Positions 57,796-64,000 of a stretch of 64,000 nucleotides of DNA are shown piece after piece (position 1 is the stretch's first letter; the number at the start of each line of letters is the position of its first letter). The stretch is from Fulvia fulva (taxonomy: Eukaryota; Ascomycota; Dothideomycetes; Mycosphaerellales; Mycosphaerellaceae). Location of the stretch: NCBI RefSeq assembly GCF_020509005.1, contig NC_063013.1, forward strand, positions 6,882,001-6,946,000. The letters are read 5' to 3'. The notes under the pieces were generated by a model. The model was given only the letters and a program-made list of their open reading frames with translations. It was not told the DNA's origin and searched no databases. The translations under genes were made by a program, and so were the position numbers.

Positions 57796-57970
57796 CGGGG
57801 TAGTGACATAGACTACGTACGTTCAGAGGGAAAGCTAATCTAGACAAGGAGTAGTCGGGGGCGGGAAGGGTTTTCACCTATTCGGGTTTCCCTTTGTACA
57901 TAACAATAGATATATACCTGCATAGGCCGGATAGGGTCCTAGAACAGGGGAATGACAAATCTATCTATCT

Positions 57971-57983
57971 ATAATAGACTTCT
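57971..57983 (-). repeat. Target duplication 2, outer copy
   Basis: The complement reads AGAAGTCTATTAT, identical to 52413-52425; abuts the 3' tail of the right LINE. Confidence 0.8.
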
Positions 57984-58663
57984 ACTTCCTACTTATCTAG
58001 GACATAGGTAATCTATAAAGGAACTACACGTATCCTAGAATTAAGACTCTATCCACTTTGTCTATAGCGTAGTTAGAGTCCGAGTATCCCTAGAGATTGC
58101 CCCCTCCCTTTCTATATATAAGACCTAGGTCTAGGTACGACTATAGGTATCGGGAGAGCTTCTTTAAAGCCTTTATATACTACTACGAGGGATTAGTAAT
58201 AAATGAGCTAATTCTTCTAAGAGGGAATGCTAAGTCTGGCCTTGTCATTGTCATTAGCTATATCTAGGTACTATTATAGCTCTAGTAATCCTATTTGTTA
58301 CACCTCTTATCTATAGGTACCGTAGGCACTAAATACTCGTACCTCTCTATAGGTAAGTAGGTTAGCGTAGCCTTCTCTCTAGCTATATTTATCTTGGCTA
58401 AGTTAGCGTAGACATAGTGTCCTTAATCAAGCTTTAAAGTGCCTTGGAACCTATCTCTTATAATCCTTATTCTAAGAATCTTCGTAGGTTTACTAAGATC
58501 TTTAATCTTAAACACTTTTCTAAGCTTAGCCTTAAACTACTAAACATCTACTAGCTTCGGAGCTATAATAGGTATGTTATCTATATAGGTAAGGACTATA
58601 AGGTCTCTATCCGTATAGATAAGTAGGTATAGATCTACCTAGGACTAGGTAAATCTAATCTTC
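57971..58663 (-). mobile_element. Old copia RT/RNase H part, minus strand, RIP-degraded
   Basis: On the minus strand it follows the younger copia from about 62300 to 62985: AATGACAATGACAAGGCCAG is shared exactly, and GGATACTCGGACTCTAACTA against GGATACTCAGATTCTGATTA. Full of TAG/TAA. Cut at 58664 by another LTR. Confidence 0.78.
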
Positions 58664-58897
58664 TGTTAAGAACATACAGGCCGCAGGACAAGCATGTGGG
58701 TGTAGATGTGTCATGTGACTAGATCACGTGACTAGGGTTTGCTAGCCTATAGGCTAGCAAACATCCGGACACCTAGTATCTACCTATACTAACACCGGCG
58801 ATACTATATATAGATATACGCTATCCTATTAGGTCCTTCTTCGTCTTTCGTATAATCCGCCGTCTTCTACTACTACGTAACTCGTACCTATTTAATA
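58664..58897 (+). repeat. Old copia-type LTR, plus strand, RIP-affected
   Basis: 234 bp, TGTTAAG...TTTAATA, followed by GGTTAT, the start of a primer-binding site. Its last ~115 bp match the end of the younger 218-bp LTRs; the first half differs. Either a solo remnant or the 5' LTR of an element interrupted by the younger one. Confidence 0.7.
58737..58762. repeat. 26-bp perfect palindrome in LTR
   Basis: Perfect self-complement centred on CCTATAGG, starting GTTTGCTAG. The homologous site in the other old LTR (47143-47168) is also perfect despite differing in both arms. Confidence 0.85.
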
Positions 58898-58902
58898 GGT
58901 TA

Positions 58903-59120
58903 TGTTGAGAATATGCAGGTCATAGGGTCAACATTGAGTGCTTAGGGGGATTAGTAATCAGGGCTTGCTAGTCAAGTCCTGAGTACAGCTGTCCCTCCTG
59001 AAACACCTACACCAACACCGGCGATACTGTATGTAGATACACGCTATCCCATTGGGTCCTTCTTCGTCTTTGGTGTGATCCGCCGTCTTCCACTGCTGCG
59101 CAACTCGTACCTGTTTAACA
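58903..59120 (+). repeat. 5' LTR
   Basis: TGTTGAGAATATGC...CTGTTTAACA, 218 bp, with TG...CA ends; reads identical to 63414-63631. Confidence 0.92.
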
Positions 59121-59137
59121 GGTTATGAGCCCGGGTT
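59121..59137 (+). other. Primer-binding site, half-tRNA-iMet type
   Basis: GGTTATGAGCCCGGGTT directly after the LTR is complementary to the anticodon arm (CUCAUAACC) of initiator tRNA-Met. Some copia and Ty5-like elements prime from a cleaved half of this tRNA. Confidence 0.65.
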
Positions 59138-59860
59138 AGCAACTCGGTGTTTCACCCTCGACAAAGTCGTATTGGAGTTATTCCTCTTCAGAACAAAAGG
59201 AAGGCAGACTGGAGGCCGCACCCGCATTGCACAGGAAGCTACAGCCGCGCTGTAGGTGCATATAAGACGTGAAAGAGCCTAGTGAGGCACTGTCAGACTC
59301 CGAGTCAGGGAGCCTGTGCCAATACCTCAGACAAGTGGGCGAGCTTACTGAGAAGAGTCGCTCTCCGGACATCGCGTTCGCATCGACTAACTGTTCCGTC
59401 TGAGAGAGCCGTAGTGTCTCAGAACACCCTCCCCTGAGAGAGCTACAGACAGTGTCTCAGAAACACGATCCTTACGACCGACTTTCCTCGCTTTCTTGTG
59501 GACAGCCATTCTCTCCACTATCAACCTCGCGTTCGGTTCACCTCCTATCGATCCGATCGCGTACGAACGAATACCTTTCTTCTGTAGGCAGCCATCCTGT
59601 CCTATATATAAAAGCATGGAGGAAACCGGACACAGCACCCTTGGTAGGAGGAGAGCAGCACCTATCCTAACCAAGGACAACTAGAGGACATGGTTCTCAT
59701 TGATACAAGACCATCTTGAAGCTCAAGATGTGCTTTGGGTTGTAGATAGAGGCCATCTATTATCAAGCACACCCAGCTCCTCAACACCATCTGAGTCATC
59801 AGATCCCTTACCTGGACTTGAAGAGTCAAGATACAGTCCAGTTGGGAGGAAAGCAAATAG

Positions 59861-60490
59861 ATGAGACAAGCTGGAGAGATCTGGCTCAAGATGAGGGCAA
59901 AGTACAGCAAGGTTCATGCTGCATATGCAATGACAGTTGTTCAAGAATTGATCAACTTCAGAATGATAGATGGCATGACCATCAGACAGGCCTGGGTCCA
60001 CCTTGGCAATCTTGTAAGAAGGATTGCTGAAGTTGACCCAGCAGAGGCTCACTACAGAGAGCCTACAAGGAAGCTGAAGCATCTGCTTCAAGCCCTGCCT
60101 GAGGTGTATCTTGGGACCAAGAACACTATCCTGGCCTAGCCAGGACTGTCATATGAAGATTGTCTACAACTGCTTGAGTCACATGAATCCAGGCTGGAAG
60201 TTGCATCCAAGGAAACAGCAATGTTTGTAGGAAGAGGTTTCCAGGGCAAGATCACCTGCCATCTCTGTGATGGTGATCATGTGATCAAGGATTGCCCACA
60301 CCTCTCTGGAGCCAAGCATGCTGTCAGGAAGGACAAGCTCAACAGAGGAAACACCTCTGTTGCAAAGAGACAATCATCACCACCGAGAACGAGGTCCCCA
60401 TCCCCAAGCCTGAGGGACATCCTAGTGGTGATGAAGGACCTTACAAGGAAGAGCCTGTGCAACCCAGGAAGACTTATCAGACCCTGAGAC
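59861..60490 (+). pseudogene. Copia gag, broken
   Basis: Readable from about QAGEIWLKMRAKYSKVHAAY through a stop at 60136-60138 (CAG/TGG->TAG type) to a CCHC knuckle (CHLCDGDHVIKDC) near 60258-60298 and a Ser/Pro-rich tail ending with TGA at 60485. The part before 59861 is in other frames or has stops. Would have formed the capsid of the retro-particle. Confidence 0.7.
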
Positions 60491-60533
60491 ACCATCAGAG
60501 GATGATGAAGTTGATGAGGTTGCCCATTCAACT

Positions 60534-61520
60534 GTGGAAGCCAAAAGCAAGTACCCCTCCTCAGAGTGGTTGCTTGACTCTTGTGCTTCATCCCATATGA
60601 CTGACCAGGATTCACTTTTCAGGACCCTGAAACCTCTTCAGAAGAGGAAGTGGATCAAGGTTGGGGGTGGCTACCTACATGCCACACATGAGGGGAGTGC
60701 AGTGATGGGTGGTCCTTCTGGGAAGCAGATTGTCTTGAAGAATGTTTTGTTTGTTCCTGGCCTTGGAGTTAGCCTTGTCTCTTGGAATCAGTTCAGCCAA
60801 CAGTTTGCTGTCCAACCGCCCAGTTTCACCCTCAAATCCCTTCCTGGAAAACCTGTTGTCCAGACAAAGCTGAGAGGGGGTGTTCCATTCATTCAAAGTG
60901 TTTCAGAGCAGCTTGAAGCTATGCCTCAAGCATATGCCTCTCTATAGGAGCATGACTTGGATCTGTCCAAGTTAGGTACACATTTTGAGTGTGAATTGGA
61001 ACAGGCTATGACTGCCACTGAGTCCCAGGACCAGTGGGAGCTATAGCATAGAAGATGTGCACACCTTAGCAAGGGACTGCTAAGAAACCTGCATAGAGTC
61101 ACTGACAAGAAAGATCCCATTCCTGTTCCTTCTGAACACCAGAACTGCAAGGTCTGCTCCCTTGCAGACATGAGGAAGTTCAAAGGACCTGCCACAGAGA
61201 GGAAAGGAGAGAGGCTGGCCCTCATCTCTATTGACATCTGTGGGCCTTTTCAAGGTGCAGTCTCAAGACTTGGCTTCAAGTACTGGCTTGAGATTGTAGA
61301 CAACTTCTTGAGGAAGAAGTGGGTAGTCCCTTTGAAGGCTAGGAGTGATGCTCCTACAGCTCTAAAGGAATGGAAGGTTCAGGTAGAGAACAGCTCAAGG
61401 TGTTTTCTATCTGCAATCCGTAGTGATGGTGCAAGGGAAATTCTTTCCTTGCTAAAACAGTGTTTGTGCAACTTCCCCAACCTCCAAAAGACATTAGAGA
61501 GTACCAGAAGATTGGAGTAG
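60534..61520 (+). pseudogene. Copia protease and partial integrase, broken
   Basis: The protease active-site motif is WLLDSCASSHMTDQDS (copia usually has DSGA/DSGC) near 60568-60612. A stop at 60945 follows, then the GAG-pre-integrase zinc-finger region (HRRCAHLSKGLLRN, NCKVCSLADM) and the integrase core with ISIDICGPFQGA and IRSDGAREI. After that the sequence jumps to a linker before RT, so the last catalytic Glu and the C-terminal part of the integrase are absent. Confidence 0.72.
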
Positions 61521-63370
61521 AGGGGACTCCAAGAAAAGAAAAGGAAGAGGAACTTGTTCAGGAGGATCAACCTCAACAGCCACCTCAGCTTGCAGGCAAC
61601 AAGAGGTCAAGGGGGGATGAAGATGATGGCTCTGCTGAGCATGAAGCCAAGCATCATAGGGCATTGATTGCTCAGATGTTTCATCTTGATCCAACTATGA
61701 GCTGGGTTGAGGAAATCCTGAATGATGTGGAGGGATATGCATTTGCTGCTGTTAGGCAGGCCATAGCCTACCGGCAGGAAGTGCCAATCCCAAAGTCCTA
61801 TAAGGAGGCAGTGGGAGACCCCAATTGGGGACATATGTGGAAAGAGGCAATCCAGAAAGAACTTATTGCCTTAGGAAGCAACAACACCTTGGATCCAGTT
61901 GTACTACCAAGGGGTGCAAACCTGGTTACATCTAAGTGGGTTTTTGATGTGAAAAGAATGATCAGTGGAGCCATTGAAGAGTTCAAGGCAAGACTGGTTG
62001 TAAGAGGGTTTTCACAGAAATATGGTGTTGACTTTGAAAAGACCTTTGCACCTACTGTTAGGCATGATACCCTTAGGGTCTTCATGGCTGTAGTATGTGA
62101 GAGAGATCTTGAGATGCACCAGGTGGATGTGAACAATGCTTTCACCGAAAGCAGCCTTCTTGAAGACATCTACATGATCCCACCCCCAGGTGTCGAAATT
62201 CCACCAAATATGGTCTTCAAGGTCCTTAGAAGCCTGTATGGACTGAAGCAAGCAGCTAGAGATTAGAACAAGCTCTGTGTTGCCAAGCTAGAACAGATTG
62301 GATCCACCTAGTCCCAGGTGGATCCATGCCTACTCATCCACAGAGGAAGAGACATCATGGTCCTCACCTATGTGGATGACATCCCCATTGCAGCTCCAAA
62401 GCTGTCAGATGTTCAGTGGTTCAAGGCTGAATTTAGAAGAGTGTTCAAGATCAAAGATCTTGGGGAACCTGAGAAGATCCTTGGAGTGAGGATTACAAGA
62501 AACAGGTCCCAAGGTACTGTAAAGCTTGATCAAGGACACTACATCCAAACTAACCTTGCCAAGATGGGCATCTCTCCAGAGAAGGCCACACCCACACTCT
62601 CACCTATGGACAGCTATGAGGATCTGAGACCTTCAGCTACTATGGATGAGAGGTGCAACAAACAGGAGTACCAGAGTTGCAATGGTACCTGGATGTGGCC
62701 AATGACAATGACAAGGCCAGACCTTGCTTTCCCCCTTGGAAGAATCAGCTCATATGTTGCTGACCCTTCAAAGCAACATCTTAGAGCCTTGAAGAAACTC
62801 TCCAGATATCTGAGATCATACCCAGACCTGGGCTTGATGTACAGAAGAGGAGGAGGTATTCTCCAGGGATACTCAGATTCTGATTATGCCATAGACAAGG
62901 CAGACAGAGTCTCAATCCTTGGACATGTGTGGTTCCTTTGTGGATCACCTGTGTCCTGGATGAGTAGGAAGCAGAAGTCTGTTGCCACATCAACAATGGA
63001 GGCTGAGTTCATGGCCATGAATGCAGCAGCTAAGTAGTCACAGTTTCTTGCTGCAGTCCTTAGAGAGATGAGGTGTCCTGACCTGGTTGGAGAGTGTTCA
63101 TTCCAACCTAGGATGAAGGCAAGCAGTACTGTTGATGAGCTGAGACCCGTGAAGCTTATGGGTGACAACCAAGCAGCTTTGACCTTTGTCAAAAATGCCC
63201 ATGTCCATGACAGGTCAAAGCATATTGATGTGGCATACTACTATGTCAGGAATCTCTAGTGGCAAAAGAAGATTGCAGTGGATTACTGCCACACAAAGGA
63301 CATAGTTGCTGATGGGCTGACTAAGCCCCTCAATGGCCAGCAGTTTCAAAACTTTGTGAGGCAGCTCTAG
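61460..63370 (+). pseudogene. Copia reverse transcriptase / RNase H, broken
   Basis: Begins with a Pro/Gln/Glu-rich linker. RT blocks: WKEAIQKELIALGSNNT, LVTSKWVFDVKR, KARLVVRGFSQKYGVDFEKT, MHQVDVNNAFTES, LYGLKQAARD, then YVDDIPIAAP. RNase H: GYSDSDYAIDKADRVS, SRKQKSVATSTMEAEF, DRSKHIDVAYYYVRN, KDIVADGLTKPL. Stops at 62264, 62309, 63036 and 63257 (mostly TAG for Trp or Gln) break it into pieces; all lie in the same frame, so the lesions are substitutions, consistent with light RIP. Confidence 0.82.
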
Positions 63371-63404
63371 CTTGTATAAGGGATTGTTTGAGACCTTCTG
63401 ACCT

Positions 63405-63413
63405 GAGTGGGAG
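63405..63413 (+). other. Polypurine tract
   Basis: GAGTGGGAG directly before the 3' LTR, the usual primer site for plus-strand DNA synthesis. Confidence 0.7.
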
Positions 63414-63631
63414 TGTTGAGAATATGCAGGTCATAGGGTCAACATTGAGTGCTTAGGGGGATTAGTAATCAGGGCTTGCTAGTCAAGTCCTGAGTACAGC
63501 TGTCCCTCCTGAAACACCTACACCAACACCGGCGATACTGTATGTAGATACACGCTATCCCATTGGGTCCTTCTTCGTCTTTGGTGTGATCCGCCGTCTT
63601 CCACTGCTGCGCAACTCGTACCTGTTTAACA
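63414..63631 (+). repeat. 3' LTR
   Basis: 218 bp, reads identical to the 5' LTR. Confidence 0.92.
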
Positions 63632-63690
63632 TTATATAATATACCTATACCTATATACTTGACCTACGGCCTATATAATCTCAATATATA
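63632..63690 (-). repeat. LTR fragment, RIP-degraded
   Basis: TATACTTGACCTACGGCCTA resembles, in reverse complement, the start of the copia LTRs. Short remnant. Confidence 0.4.
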
Positions 63691-64000
63691 TAGTAAATAA
63701 AGTACCTCGGACTTATTATTAGAGCCGCCGGCGTTAAAATAGATAAGGAAAAGATTATAGCTATTTAAGAATAGGAGATACCTCGTGACCCTACGGATAT
63801 CTTATCGTTCCTTAGATTCTATAACTTCTACCGGCGCCTTATTCGTAATTACTCAGGAACTATATACCTACTTATATAGCTTACGAAGAAGGCCGTACCG
63901 TAGATATAGAACAATACTTACTAGCGAGCGTTCGATAGTATAAAGTAGGTATTTATAGAAGACAAGGTAGTCCTTACTTACCTCGTCGCTAGACGAGAAG
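63691..64000 (+). mobile_element. Ty3/gypsy RT-RNase H fragment, RIP-ruined
   Basis: The plus-strand frame gives AGVKIDKEKIIAI, DILSFLRFYNFYRRLIRNYS, LTKKAVP and RAFDSIK with TAG in Trp positions: the RT/RNase H junction of gypsy elements. It continues past the window end. Confidence 0.75.

Larger units (their letters stand above)
53758..57970 (+). mobile_element. LINE, right copy, 5'-truncated
   Basis: Plus strand, starting inside ORF1 at the MPKEFDPTNQG position. Near identical to the left copy except a RIP-type patch at 54901-55001 and scattered RIP changes in the left copy. 3' tail AATCTATCTATCT at 57958-57970. Confidence 0.85.
58903..63631 (+). mobile_element. Younger Ty1/copia LTR retrotransposon, defective
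   Basis: 4.7 kb with 218-bp LTRs that read as identical, a primer-binding site, gag, protease, partial integrase, reverse transcriptase and RNase H in the copia order, and a polypurine tract. Coding is broken by several stops, and most of the integrase is missing. The five bases on either side (GGTTA, TTATA) do not form a clean target duplication. Confidence 0.88.

Noticed and set aside
58898..63636. Five-base target duplication of the younger copia
   Set aside because: Flanks read GGTTA and TTATA; only TTA/TTAT-like overlap, not a convincing duplication.

Overview
The window looks like a chromosome segment of a filamentous ascomycete, most likely a Dothideomycete (inferred, not tested by search). 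The evidence is intron style (mostly 47-70 nt, GT...CTRAY...AG), fungal housekeeping genes (actin with five introns, FES1, EMC7, mitochondrial malate dehydrogenase, carnitine acetyltransferase), HET and CorA-like proteins, and repeats with the CpA->TpA signature of repeat-induced point mutation (RIP). Gene models were built by eye from frame, splice sites and family motifs. All spliced lengths given are divisible by three.

Layout. 1-690 is a RIP-degraded repeat. 2245-3363 encodes a secreted ferritin-like (Rds1-type) protein. 3450-7817 is a head-to-tail array of five small F-box-like paralogues (three intact, two broken), each preceded by the same short upstream element. 8131-44367 is mostly single-copy gene space: FES1, actin, a DAO-type oxidoreductase, a J-domain/HET fusion, a CorA-like membrane protein, a PfkB-like/AAA/RyR protein, an unrecognised gene, an Mn-type CDF transporter, a broken sedolisin peptidase, a second tandem array of five small genes of unknown family (29486-34243), carnitine acetyltransferase with a mitochondrial leader and a peroxisomal C-terminus, mitochondrial malate dehydrogenase, a Gfo/Idh oxidoreductase, EMC7, a MITE-like element and a small secreted cysteine-containing protein. 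A coiled-coil/RRM gene (44646-45813) is interrupted by a stop codon and loses its 3' end at a hAT transposon.

45814-64000 is a nest of transposons. An old RIP-ruined copia element on the minus strand was invaded by two LINE copies in opposite orientation. Their target-site duplications are swapped between the copies, and the copia piece between them is flipped relative to its flanks, so recombination between the LINEs probably inverted the middle. One LINE carries about 1.08 kb of non-LINE sequence at its truncated 5' end, a likely template-switch chimera. A younger copia with LTRs that read as identical (58903-63631) and a RIP-ruined Ty3/gypsy fragment close the window.

Functional links. 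Carnitine acetyltransferase and mitochondrial malate dehydrogenase lie next to each other on the same strand and both serve acetyl/redox exchange between organelles. The best candidates for poorly described systems are the J-HET fusion, which has HPN in place of HPD, and the PfkB-like/AAA/RyR protein. Both have architectures related to conflict or signalling proteins. The two tandem arrays look like lineage-specific families in birth-and-death evolution.
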